Shown here: positions 1-5,239 of the stretch, in pieces
How positions within the stretch are numbered: position 1 is the stretch's first letter
Layout of the letters: each line of letters starts with the position of its first letter
Assembly (NCBI GenBank): GCA_026983935.1
Contig: JALSTC010000061.1
Coordinates: 1-5,239 of the forward strand
DNA length: 5,239 nt
Direction: 5' to 3'
DNA from: Ardenticatenia bacterium
GTDB lineage: Bacteria; Chloroflexota; Anaerolineae; Aggregatilineales; Ch27
The notes under the pieces: generated by a model
What the model was told of the DNA's origin: nothing
The model's database searches: none
What the model saw: the letters and a program-made list of their open reading frames with translations, nothing else
Program-made: the position numbers and the translations under genes

Positions 1-1060
1 CGGCCCGGCCACAGGGGCTGCCCTCCGGCTCGACGGGAATCACGCGCACCGTTTCCTGATAAGATTCCGGCAGACCGGAGGCCGCCTGGAGCAGCAGACG
101 ATTGGTTTCCTGGTCCAGGAAATAGACGACCCCCGCCCGCCTGCCCATCGCAAACAAATTAGAAAGCGCCAGCAAGCGTGTCAGCACGTCGACAAGGGGG
201 GCATTCCGGGCCACCATTTCCAGTACTTTTTGCTGCCCGGCCAGCAGCGCCTGCGTCTGTGACTGTGCGGTGGCGTCCCGCACTACTGCCGTGAACAGCG
301 ATTCCCCGTTAAATTCCACCCTGGAAAGCGAGGCTTCAATCGGGAAGCTGCTGCCATCGGCCCGGCGGCCCCACAGACCCTTCATCCGCGCGTCCGCCCG
401 CTGGCTGTATTCCTCACGGCGAAAGTGGTCCACATGCTGGCGGTGAACCGCCTGGAACTGCTCCGGAATCAGCACATCGAGCGGCTGACCGAGCATTTCA
501 TCGGCGGCGTAGCCAAACATCTGCTCTGCCGCACGATTGAAAAAGACGATGCGCTGCCCGGCATCCACCGTGACAATCGCATCCATGACCGACTGCATGA
601 TGCTGCCAAGACGAGACTCTGCCGCCTGGCGGGCTGCTTCTGCCTGCTCACGCTGGAGCACCTGCGCCCTGAGAGCCTCGCGCTCCTGTTCGAGGGCCAG
701 CGCCTGCTGGTGCACGCGATCCACCAGTTCGCTGGCCCAGCCAGCCAGGCCGCCCAGCAGCACCAGCAACGAATGTGGAAGCAGGGAGCGGTGCAGCACC
801 AGGTTCACCGCCTGCGTGCTGACTGCGGACAGCAGCAGGAGGTTAAAACCGATGGCCACCATCCCGGCGATGATCCCGGCCCGGATGCCCATCAACCAGG
901 AGGCCACGGTCACCGGTATGAAAGCCAGCGCCGTCATCAAAGGGCCAAACTGCGGATATAGCAGGAAGAAAAGCAGGAGATACAGCAGCGTTCCGCCAGC
1001 CAGCCATATCAGTGGGACATGAGCGGGCCGATCTCTGAAGCGAGGTAGAACGGGCAGCAT
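1..1060 (-). CDS. Membrane-anchored PAS-GAF sensor protein, 5' part only (runs off left edge)
   Basis: 353 residues are visible; the gene continues past base 1. Residues about 17-110 hold roughly four hydrophobic segments (about 17-35, 43-58, 61-80, 94-110), a membrane domain resembling the 4-helix N-termini of KdpD-like sensors. A charged, probably coiled-coil linker (113-150) follows. Residues about 150-265 form a PAS domain, with the hallmark runs AIVTVDAGQRIVFFNRAAEQ, MFGYAADEMLGQPLDVLIPE and GRRADGSSFPIEASLS. From about 285 a GAF domain begins (AGVVYFLDQETNRLLLQAASG, then SPCGRA at the edge). The output module is not visible: histidine kinase is the commonest in this architecture, but a diguanylate cyclase or PP2C phosphatase is possible. 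The ATG at 1060 is chosen because an in-frame TAG lies nine bases upstream; its only Shine-Dalgarno-like GAGG is about 15 bases away, a weak match. The gene lies 145 bases downstream of the ATPase-winged-helix gene on the same strand. The sensor identity is firm; ligand and output are unknown. Confidence 0.9.
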   Translation of the reverse strand, partial: MLPVLPRFRDRPAHVPLIWLAGGTLLYLLLFFLLYPQFGPLMTALAFIPVTVASWLMGIRAGIIAGMVAIGFNLLLLSAVSTQAVNLVLHRSLLPHSLLVLLGGLAGWASELVDRVHQQALALEQEREALRAQVLQREQAEAARQAAESRLGSIMQSVMDAIVTVDAGQRIVFFNRAAEQMFGYAADEMLGQPLDVLIPEQFQAVHRQHVDHFRREEYSQRADARMKGLWGRRADGSSFPIEASLSRVEFNGESLFTAVVRDATAQSQTQALLAGQQKVLEMVARNAPLVDVLTRLLALSNLFAMGRRAGVVYFLDQETNRLLLQAASGLPESYQETVRVIPVEPEGSPCGRA

Positions 1061-1155
1061 GGCAGGTGTCTACATCCTCGACTCACCGGAACTGGTAGAT
1101 AGAATAGAAGAAACACGCCGTATACGTTCCTTCTATACCTAAAATTCTACTCTTG

Positions 1156-1186
1156 AGTATACCATTAACTTTGGAATTTTAGTTAA
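1156..1186 (-). promoter_or_regulatory. Candidate sigma70-like promoter for the PAS-GAF sensor gene
   Basis: On the minus strand, TTAACT (1186-1181) and TATACT (1161-1156) match the -35 and -10 consensus at 4/6 and 5/6 positions. The spacer is 19 bases, longer than the ideal 17. This predicts a leader of about 90 bases before the ATG at 1060. Other -10-like hexamers occur nearer the gene (TAGAAT at 1149-1144, TATAGA at 1137-1132) without good -35 partners, so the exact promoter is uncertain. The region is far more AT-rich than the flanking genes, which supports a regulatory role. Confidence 0.35.
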
Positions 1187-1202
1187 TTTTTCACCAATTA
1201 AC
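1164..1202. repeat. Cluster of TTAA-cored inverted repeats, possible operator
   Basis: Three related 7-base arms lie in 39 bases: ATTAACT (1164-1170), AGTTAAT (1181-1187) and AATTAAC (1196-1202). The first two are perfect reverse complements 10 bases apart. The middle region, read as GTTAATT (1182-1188), is a perfect reverse complement of the third with a 7-base gap. The TTAA cores are spaced 18 and 15 bases apart. The cluster covers the -35 element and upstream part of the candidate promoter for the sensor gene, where a regulator would bind. As RNA these stems are AT-only and lack a following U tract, so a terminator is less likely. AT-rich composition makes some chance matches expected. Confidence 0.45.
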
Positions 1203-1205
1203 CAC

Positions 1206-2570
1206 TTATGAGGGCGTCTCCGGCACGCTGGAAAGTTTATATCCGCGCCCCCGGACGGTGATCAGGTAGCGGGCAGCATCAGGGTGATCTTCGAGCTTGG
1301 TGCGCAGGCGGCTGACCAGCTTCTCGATGCGGGCATCATCCACTTCGTCAATGTATTCCTGGCCCCAGACGGCCTCAACAAGCTGGTACTTATCACAGAT
1401 TTTGTCCAGCCGCCCATAAAGCAGCAGCAGGAGACGGTATTCCAGTTCGGTCAGCGTTGGCACGGGCACGCCGTCCACCCAGACCTCGCCCGCGTCGGTA
1501 TCCACCCAGACGCCACGCGGGACACCGCGCCGGGCAAGCGCCTTGCGGCGGGCGAAACGTGCGAAAAGCTGCCCGAACAACTGCGGCTGATCGCCGCCGC
1601 GCAGCAGGCCCCGCCGCTGCAAACGCTGACGGGCCTCATCGGTCAGACGCCCGGACAGCGAAAAGTCTATGACGGCCTGCTGTTCCTGAGGAGAAAGCTG
1701 ATCCCACAGATGGGTCAGCTCTTCCAGAATGAGACGGTCGTTCTCCAGCGCTTCATACGCCAGATCAAAGGCTTTCTGCTGGTAGGGCTGCGGCGCGCCG
1801 CTTTCCACCTGCAGCAGGATGCGTGCCACGGCTTCAATCAACACCGGATGGCCGCCCGCTTCCTGCACGATGAAATCGCCCTCAGGATCGTCGAGCGCGT
1901 CATCAGCGGCTGTGAACAGCTCCGCCGCCATCCGGCGGGTGTCTTCCTCAGAGAGTGGCCCGAGGTAATACTTGCCGACGGCGAACATCTCCGCAAATTC
2001 GACGATGTGTTCATCCGGGCGGCTCTGCGAAGGTGGCACAACCGAGGCGATCACATAGCTCAAGTCCGTGCCGTATTTATCCCGCAGGGCGCGCAGATTG
2101 AGCAGGATGCGCGGCTCGATGCCCGTCAGCACCTCATCGAATTCATCCAGCAGCAGAATCACCCGCCGGGAATCTTCCTCAACCAACGCCATCAGGGCGT
2201 CATTGAAGGCCAGCGGTGCGGCGAAATCATTGGGCGGCGCAACCACCGTCTGGTAATGCATATCCACCGCCTCCCGCAGCGCTGCGGCCTCCGCAGGCAG
2301 GGCCTCCAGAACGGCCCGCAGCGTGGCCTCAAAGAAACCGCGCGGCGAAAGCTCCAGCATCCGGTTGCAGTCTACATAGACAAACAGCGCCGGGGAATCG
2401 GTCAGGCTGTGGAAATATTCGGCGGCTGAAGATGACTGCAGGCTGCGCAGCAGGGTGGATTTGCCGAAATTGCTCAGGCCAACGACGGCCACACAGTAGC
2501 CATCCGCCAGAAGCTGCAGGACAGCCCGGAGATCGTGCTCACGATAGGGAGTCTGTACGTTGGCAACCAT
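1206..2570 (-). CDS. P-loop ATPase fused to C-terminal OmpR/PhoB-type winged-helix DNA-binding domain
   Basis: This is a 454-residue cytosolic protein. The N-terminal ATPase has a Walker A GLSNFGKST (31-39), a Walker B RVILLLDEFDE (136-146) with hydrophobic strand, DE pair and second acidic residues, and an LGPLSEEDTRRM segment (203-214). It also has a GGHPVLIEAVAR motif (239-250) typical of AAA_16/AAA_35-like and STAND-related ATPases. A helical region (about 265-345) leads to a winged-helix domain (about 352-446): a beta strand region GVWVDTDAGEVWVDGVPVP, helices, a recognition helix around DDARIEKLVSRLRTKLE (411-427) and the canonical wing YLITVRGRGYKL (435-446). There is no receiver domain or phospho-acceptor pocket. 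The likely role is an ATP-controlled transcriptional regulator; its signal and targets are unknown. The ATG at 2570 is the most upstream start, since a TGA lies in frame 21 bases before it; no strong Shine-Dalgarno is seen. The sensor gene follows downstream. Confidence 0.92.
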   Translation of the reverse strand: MVANVQTPYREHDLRAVLQLLADGYCVAVVGLSNFGKSTLLRSLQSSSAAEYFHSLTDSPALFVYVDCNRMLELSPRGFFEATLRAVLEALPAEAAALREAVDMHYQTVVAPPNDFAAPLAFNDALMALVEEDSRRVILLLDEFDEVLTGIEPRILLNLRALRDKYGTDLSYVIASVVPPSQSRPDEHIVEFAEMFAVGKYYLGPLSEEDTRRMAAELFTAADDALDDPEGDFIVQEAGGHPVLIEAVARILLQVESGAPQPYQQKAFDLAYEALENDRLILEELTHLWDQLSPQEQQAVIDFSLSGRLTDEARQRLQRRGLLRGGDQPQLFGQLFARFARRKALARRGVPRGVWVDTDAGEVWVDGVPVPTLTELEYRLLLLLYGRLDKICDKYQLVEAVWGQEYIDEVDDARIEKLVSRLRTKLEDHPDAARYLITVRGRGYKLSSVPETPS

Positions 2571-2595
2571 CGATTCGGCCAGTTCACATCACACT

Positions 2596-2643
2596 AAAAA
2601 ATCACTCACAAAGAGAGGCCGGGCATCGCTGCACACCCGGCCT
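2596..2643 (-). terminator. Probable intrinsic terminator after the LPTTG protein gene
   Basis: A perfect 8-bp GC-rich inverted repeat, AGGCCGGG (2616-2623) and CCCGGCCT (2636-2643), encloses a 12-base loop. On the minus strand it begins about 40 bases after the stop codon at 2683 and is followed by CTCTTTGTG and, further on, a T6 run (2601-2596). The T run is displaced about 14 bases from the stem, so termination may be imperfect. It separates the LPTTG gene from the ATPase-winged-helix gene, suggesting two transcription units. Confidence 0.6.
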
Positions 2644-2657
2644 GATGCTGATCTGCA

Positions 2658-2663
2658 ATTATA
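2658..2663 (-). promoter_or_regulatory. Isolated perfect -10 hexamer (TATAAT) upstream of the hairpin
   Basis: TATAAT is read on the minus strand at 2663-2658, between the stop codon at 2683 and the hairpin at 2616-2643. No acceptable -35 hexamer is found at 15-18 base spacing and there is no extended -10 TG. If used, transcripts would pass through the hairpin before reaching the ATPase gene start at 2570, which would make the hairpin an attenuator. It is listed because no better promoter for the ATPase gene is visible in the 112-base gap. Confidence 0.2.
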
Positions 2664-2682
2664 GCGCACGGCGGTTGATCGG

Positions 2683-3441
2683 CTAGCGCTTCCGCAGGCG
2701 GCGGGCCGCCACGATCACGGCTGCCAGACCCAGCGCGGCCAATCCTGCCGTTGCCAGCCCGTTCACGCCACCATCGGTGCCGATCTCATCAAAGAGGCCG
2801 GTCGTCGGGAGCGCCGTTGCCACAGGCCCGCCAACAGCCGGCGTCGGCGTGACAAAGCCGCCGCCCACTTCTGGCGTCGGGGATCCGCCGCCCAGGATTG
2901 CCGCCAGGGCAGTGGCCGTCTGGGCAATGGCATCCTGACTGATGCCGCCCCCGCCCTGCCCGCCGGTAGGCGTGACGAAAATTACAGCCTGTGTTGGTGT
3001 CGGCGGCGCTTCGGTCGGCGTGGCGGTATTGGTGGGCGTGAAGGTTGCCGTCGGGGTGAAGGTAGGCGTTGGCGTATTGGTGATCGCGTTGCGCGTTTCG
3101 GTCAGGTCAAGCGCCACCCGCACCGCCGTGTTGGTCGCCAAGACGCTGGTCACGGTCAGATCAACGTCCGTCGGCCCCTGGTTGCTGAGGATCACCAGCA
3201 GCAGCCCGCCGATGGCCACACAGATTACAAGGGCAATAACGCCCCCGATCAGGACAAAGTTGCGATTCAGCCCGAACAGGGTCGCTTCACCGGCGCCGGT
3301 CGGCTCTTCCTCCCCGAACTCCGGGACGTCTTCTTCGTCGCCGAGTTCGAGATCGTCGAAATCGCCGAAGCCCTCCTCTTCATCCCCAAAGGGGTTGAAG
3401 TCTTCGCTGTCGCTGCCAAAAGGATCAAAGTCGTCGGTCAT
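2683..3441 (-). CDS. Two-segment membrane protein with acidic head, Thr/Pro linker and LPTTG sorting-like C-terminus
   Basis: The protein has 252 residues. Residues 1-57 are strongly acidic and Phe/Gly-rich, with repeated DPFG/NPFG motifs (FDPFGSD, FNPFGDE), and contain almost no basic residues. A hydrophobic segment (61-85) should act as a signal anchor. A short stretch (90-118) precedes a Thr/Pro-rich linker (121-159) and a Gly/Pro/Ala-rich region. LPTTG (211-215), a hydrophobic segment (about 229-246) and the basic tail RRLRKR (247-252) reproduce the three parts of a sortase cell-wall sorting signal. Topology is inferred as acidic head in the cytosol, linker outside and tail inside. If a sortase cuts at LPTTG, the protein would be covalently linked to the wall. 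The gap of 13 residues between LPTTG and the hydrophobic part is somewhat long, and no sortase gene is in the window. A strong ribosome binding site fixes the start. The function is not recognised. Confidence 0.88.
   Translation of the reverse strand: MTDDFDPFGSDSEDFNPFGDEEEGFGDFDDLELGDEEDVPEFGEEEPTGAGEATLFGLNRNFVLIGGVIALVICVAIGGLLLVILSNQGPTDVDLTVTSVLATNTAVRVALDLTETRNAITNTPTPTFTPTATFTPTNTATPTEAPPTPTQAVIFVTPTGGQGGGGISQDAIAQTATALAAILGGGSPTPEVGGGFVTPTPAVGGPVATALPTTGLFDEIGTDGGVNGLATAGLAALGLAAVIVAARRLRKR
2965..3081 (-). repeat. Degenerate Thr-Pro coding repeat
   Basis: This stretch encodes residues 121-159 of the LPTTG protein, an irregular series of TPT, TFTPT and TATPT units. At the DNA level it shows degenerate direct repeats such as two copies of GGTGAAGGT-like or CGTGAAGGT-like sequence around 3038-3064. 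Such linkers are common as extended, surface-exposed stalks in Chloroflexota and may be O-glycosylated. Copy number could vary between strains. Confidence 0.7.
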
Positions 3442-3446
3442 TATCT

Positions 3447-3452
3447 TCTCCT
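3447..3452 (-). promoter_or_regulatory. Ribosome binding site for the LPTTG protein gene
   Basis: AGGAGA on the minus strand, within AAGGAGAAG, lies five bases before the ATG at 3441. It is the strongest Shine-Dalgarno match in the window and fixes this start. It sits in the 44-base gap after the stop codon of the preceding gene, consistent with translational coupling or co-transcription. Confidence 0.8.
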
Positions 3453-3485
3453 TCGCCGTGCCGGGCCGTCTCCACCACGGGGGCG

Positions 3486-4565
3486 CTAACCCTGCCCAAA
3501 AAGTTCCAGATTCGCCAGCGGGACCAGGGCCTTACGCCCGCTTGGTAATGTCACTTCTGCCACAGGCAGCCGCAGTCCATTATCAATCACACGGGGTGTG
3601 CCGGGCAAGCCGGTCACCCTGGCAACGACCCCCATGAACGGCTGGCGCGTGATGCGCACCGCCGCGCCCACCCGCAGGGGGGTGTCACGCTGCGGCGCTG
3701 GCGGCAGGCTGTCCCGCGCCAGAGGCACAATGACTTCCGGACGGTCTTTTGCCCAGCGCTGCGGGCGGTGAGCATTCAGCGCCACCTGCCGCCCGGCATT
3801 TTCCGCCAGCACATTGTAAACCGTCGAACTCATGTGTTCCGCACCAAAGCCATCTGTCAACATTATAGGTATTTTGCGGGCGAGCGCGATTTCGCGCAAG
3901 TCGGCAGACATGCCCGGCGCAACGATCCCCCCGATTCCCTGGGCCACCGCCTTCTTGATCGCCACGCCGGTCAACTGCCCGGCAACGAGTACAATGGCCC
4001 CGCGCCATTCGGTGGAGAATTCGTCCACTTCCAGCCCGGCAAGCCCCCCTTCCGGTTCCATCTGCAGCACGCCAAAATGGCTCCGGCCATTGCCCCACAC
4101 CCCCTGCACCAGCGCCCCGGATGTTTCCAGCAGCACGCCGCGGTTGCCGCGCACAGAGGCCACCAGTGCGTCAAAACCGGCCCGCACCGTCACTTCTTCC
4201 AGACCGGTCCGCAGGATGAGACGTCCGTTCATGAACTGCGAGACATAGCCATCCACGGGGCAGCGCACCAGACCGCGTTTTTTCTTCCTGTCACCCGCGA
4301 TGACATCGCCCCGTTTGACAAATTCCGGGACGCCCACATGCACAAGGCTCTCCAACTCCTCCGGATCGTCCACACCAAGCAGGCGGGCCAGATCGAGAAT
4401 GACATAGCGTTGGGCACGGACTCCGCTCACAACCGGCGTCACAGCGCTGACCCGCTCGCCTTCGCGCACAAGCACCTCACCCACCGCATCGTCAGGCAGC
4501 AGCCGCTCCCGTCGGATGGTGGTCATGGGCATGATCACGGTTTGATCCGGATAGTATTGAGCCAT
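3486..4565 (-). CDS. Unrecognised soluble protein with barrel-sandwich-like N-terminus and KOW-like C-terminus
   Basis: The protein is 359 residues from the ATG at 4565. The longest frame starts six bases earlier at a TTG, but GAAGG abuts that TTG and is correctly spaced (six bases) for the ATG. Residues about 18-120 contain two strand-turn units of the kind seen in barrel-sandwich hybrid (lipoyl-like) folds: VGEVLVREGERVSAVTPV (28-45), and EFVKRGDVIAG with CPVDGYVSQFMNGRLILRTG (81-91, 102-121). No lipoyl or biotin lysine motif is evident. The middle region (about 188-260) has alternating strands and helices (GAIVLVAGQLTGVAIKKAVA, GIGGIVAPGMSADLREIALA, KIPIMLTDGFG), suggesting a Rossmann-like alpha/beta domain. 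Residues 297-356 look KOW/SH3-like (VGAAVRITRQPFMGVVARVT, then EVTLPSGRKALVPLANLELF). No signal peptide or membrane segment is seen. It follows the charged-tail gene by 108 bases and precedes the LPTTG gene by 44, probably in one operon with the latter. No function is proposed. Confidence 0.88.
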   Translation of the reverse strand: MAQYYPDQTVIMPMTTIRRERLLPDDAVGEVLVREGERVSAVTPVVSGVRAQRYVILDLARLLGVDDPEELESLVHVGVPEFVKRGDVIAGDRKKKRGLVRCPVDGYVSQFMNGRLILRTGLEEVTVRAGFDALVASVRGNRGVLLETSGALVQGVWGNGRSHFGVLQMEPEGGLAGLEVDEFSTEWRGAIVLVAGQLTGVAIKKAVAQGIGGIVAPGMSADLREIALARKIPIMLTDGFGAEHMSSTVYNVLAENAGRQVALNAHRPQRWAKDRPEVIVPLARDSLPPAPQRDTPLRVGAAVRITRQPFMGVVARVTGLPGTPRVIDNGLRLPVAEVTLPSGRKALVPLANLELFGQG

Positions 4566-4571
4566 CGTCAA

Positions 4572-4576
4572 CCTTC
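4572..4576 (-). promoter_or_regulatory. Ribosome binding site deciding the start of the KOW-like protein gene
   Basis: GAAGG on the minus strand lies six bases before the ATG at 4565. It directly touches the in-frame TTG at 4571, which therefore cannot be used with this site. This supports 359 rather than 361 residues. Confidence 0.7.
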
Positions 4577-4605
4577 AGTCACCGGTCACGCAGGCGGTGC
4601 ACCCA

Positions 4606-4634
4606 ATCATACAGGAAGCACACAGACGCTGCAA
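4606..4634 (-). promoter_or_regulatory. Candidate sigma70-like promoter for the KOW-like and LPTTG genes
   Basis: TTGCAG (4634-4629) and TATGAT (4611-4606) on the minus strand are separated by exactly 17 bases. The -10 matches 5/6 and the -35 keeps the important TTG. The predicted leader to the ATG at 4565 is about 35 bases. It lies in the 108-base gap after the preceding gene, so the KOW-like and LPTTG genes may be transcribed separately from the upstream gene or have an internal promoter. Confidence 0.45.
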
Positions 4635-4636
4635 TC

Positions 4637-4657
4637 GGCGGCGCAGGCGCTGCCGCC
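4637..4657 (-). other. GC-rich hairpin in the gap after the charged-tail gene
   Basis: GGCGGC and GCCGCC form a perfect 6-bp stem with a 9-base loop, starting about 16 bases after the TGA at 4674. On the minus strand it is followed by GATTGCAG, not by a U tract, so it is not a canonical intrinsic terminator. It may be a weak terminator, a 3' stabiliser or chance in a GC-rich spacer. It lies immediately upstream of the candidate -35 element. Confidence 0.35.
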
Positions 4658-4673
4658 CCTATTCTCTGCCACC

Positions 4674-5239
4674 TCAACGCCGGAAGAAGCGGCGCTTCTT
4701 CGGCTTTTCCTCCAGCCGCAGGTCGTCAACCAGCGTATCCAGCTCGCTCTCAGCCGCTTCTTCCGCAGCGGGCGCTTCCTGTTCTTCTTCAGCCAGGTCA
4801 ACCATCAAGGGCAGTTCATCAACGACTGCTTCTTCCTGCGCTTCCTCCGGCTGCGCCTTTCTGCGCCGCCCAAAAAGCCGCCAGCGCCGCCGCGGCGGGG
4901 TTTCGCCTTCCGTCTCGCCATTGGCGGGGACTGCTTCCGGAGCCGCTTCAACGACCTCTGCCTCGGTGGAAACCTCGACCTTGCCGAGTTCACGGGCATC
5001 AATGTCTGCCGCGTCCACTTCATCCACGCGGAGCCTGACCTGGGCTTTCGTCCCGGCGACCCAGCGCGGATACAGACGGGCACGCACCTCCGCCTGACGC
5101 GGCAGCGGCAAAGGCCGCCCGCGCACATCAATGATCAGGCCTGCCGTGCCACCCTGCACGGTCAGCTTGATCCTTGAGCGGCCGTTGATCTTCAGGCCGC
5201 GCGAGAGCCGCACTTCCACGCGGGCCGTCTGACCGGGCG
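4674..5239 (-). CDS. C-terminal part of a larger protein, possibly MutL-like (glutamate mutase L family), with a charged tail
   Basis: The frame is open to the right edge, so 187 residues of a truncated gene are visible. A GTG at 5219 could start it, but codons continue upstream in frame (PGQTAR before it), the protein would begin in the middle of a beta-rich segment, and no ribosome binding site is apparent. The visible N-terminal part (VEVRLSRGLKINGRSRIKLT, then QGGTAGLIIDVRGRPLPLP, residues 28-46) resembles, from memory, the C-terminal end of MutL-type ASKHA-fold proteins of Chloroflexota, which end near a GLIIDARGRPL motif. That assignment is tentative. From about residue 85 the sequence is low-complexity: Glu/Ala/Val-rich acidic stretches with two basic patches, RRRWRLFGRRRK (116-127) and KPKKRRFFRR at the very C-terminus. 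The tail is probably disordered and could bind membrane, nucleic acid or a partner. The KOW-like gene follows after 108 bases. Confidence 0.8.
   Translation of the reverse strand, partial: PGQTARVEVRLSRGLKINGRSRIKLTVQGGTAGLIIDVRGRPLPLPRQAEVRARLYPRWVAGTKAQVRLRVDEVDAADIDARELGKVEVSTEAEVVEAAPEAVPANGETEGETPPRRRWRLFGRRRKAQPEEAQEEAVVDELPLMVDLAEEEQEAPAAEEAAESELDTLVDDLRLEEKPKKRRFFRR

Noticed and set aside
425..1022. Two plus-strand open frames of 178 and 161 codons
   Set aside because: They are antisense to the PAS and membrane domains of the sensor, whose minus-strand translation is unambiguous but runs off the window edge.
1120..1163. Three GTATAC/TATACC-like hexamers as a direct-repeat operator
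   Set aside because: Spacing is irregular (13 and 24 bases) and the motifs are short, AT-rich -10-like words expected in such a spacer.
1182..1202. Inverted repeat as an intrinsic terminator for the ATPase gene
   Set aside because: The stem contains only one GC pair and is not followed by a T run on the minus strand; an operator is more plausible.
1284..2429. Plus-strand open frame of 381 codons
   Set aside because: It lies wholly inside the ATPase-winged-helix gene in antisense. The minus-strand frame shows clear Walker and winged-helix motifs, while this one shows none.
2623..2648. Alternative pairing GCATC/GATGC around the terminator hairpin, as an anti-terminator or pseudoknot
   Set aside because: Only five base pairs are available and they sit over the much stronger 8-bp stem; there is no further support for a switch or riboswitch.
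2942..3637. Plus-strand open frame with VGV-type repeats
   Set aside because: The apparent Val/Gly repeat is only the complement of the Thr/Pro-coding repeat of the LPTTG protein.
3768..5177. Plus-strand open frame of 469 codons
   Set aside because: It runs antisense across two better-supported genes and their spacer, is rich in His, Gln, Arg and Pro without recognisable domains, and has no ribosome binding site; it is a GC-driven shadow.

Overview
The window looks like part of a moderately GC-rich bacterial chromosome, most likely Chloroflexota (Anaerolineae-like). This is inferred from style: Thr/Pro-rich extracytoplasmic linkers of the TPTPTFTPT kind, a PAS-GAF sensor with an N-terminal multi-helix membrane domain, an ATPase-winged-helix fusion, and a possible MutL-type (glutamate mutase L family) C-terminus. 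No rRNA, tRNA, CRISPR array, transposase or phage gene is visible, so the taxonomic call is soft.

All five supported genes lie on the minus strand and are described here in transcription order, from high to low coordinates. (a) 4674-5239 is the C-terminal part of a gene entering from the right edge, with a conserved-looking beta-rich segment followed by a long charged tail. (b) 3486-4565 is a 359-residue soluble protein of unknown function, with a barrel-sandwich-like N-terminus and a KOW-like C-terminus. It has its own candidate promoter and a good ribosome binding site that moves the start to an ATG six bases inside the longest frame. (c) 2683-3441 follows after 44 bases and encodes a two-membrane-segment protein with an acidic cytosolic head, a Thr/Pro/Gly-rich external segment, and an LPTTG plus hydrophobic plus basic C-terminus like a sortase sorting signal. 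A GC-rich hairpin at 2616-2643 then probably ends this unit. (d) 1206-2570 encodes a 454-residue P-loop ATPase fused to a C-terminal OmpR/PhoB-type winged helix, with no receiver domain. (e) 1-1060 is the 5' part of a membrane-bound PAS-GAF sensor whose output domain lies beyond the left edge.

Genes d and e read as a signalling and regulation pair. They are separated by a 145-base AT-rich spacer with three TTAA-cored repeat arms arranged as inverted repeats over a plausible promoter. A working hypothesis is that the ATPase-winged-helix protein binds there and controls the sensor gene; the sequence alone cannot show this. Genes a to c may form a second transcription unit linked to the cell envelope, but their shared role is not evident. 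The long open frames on the plus strand are antisense shadows of these genes.
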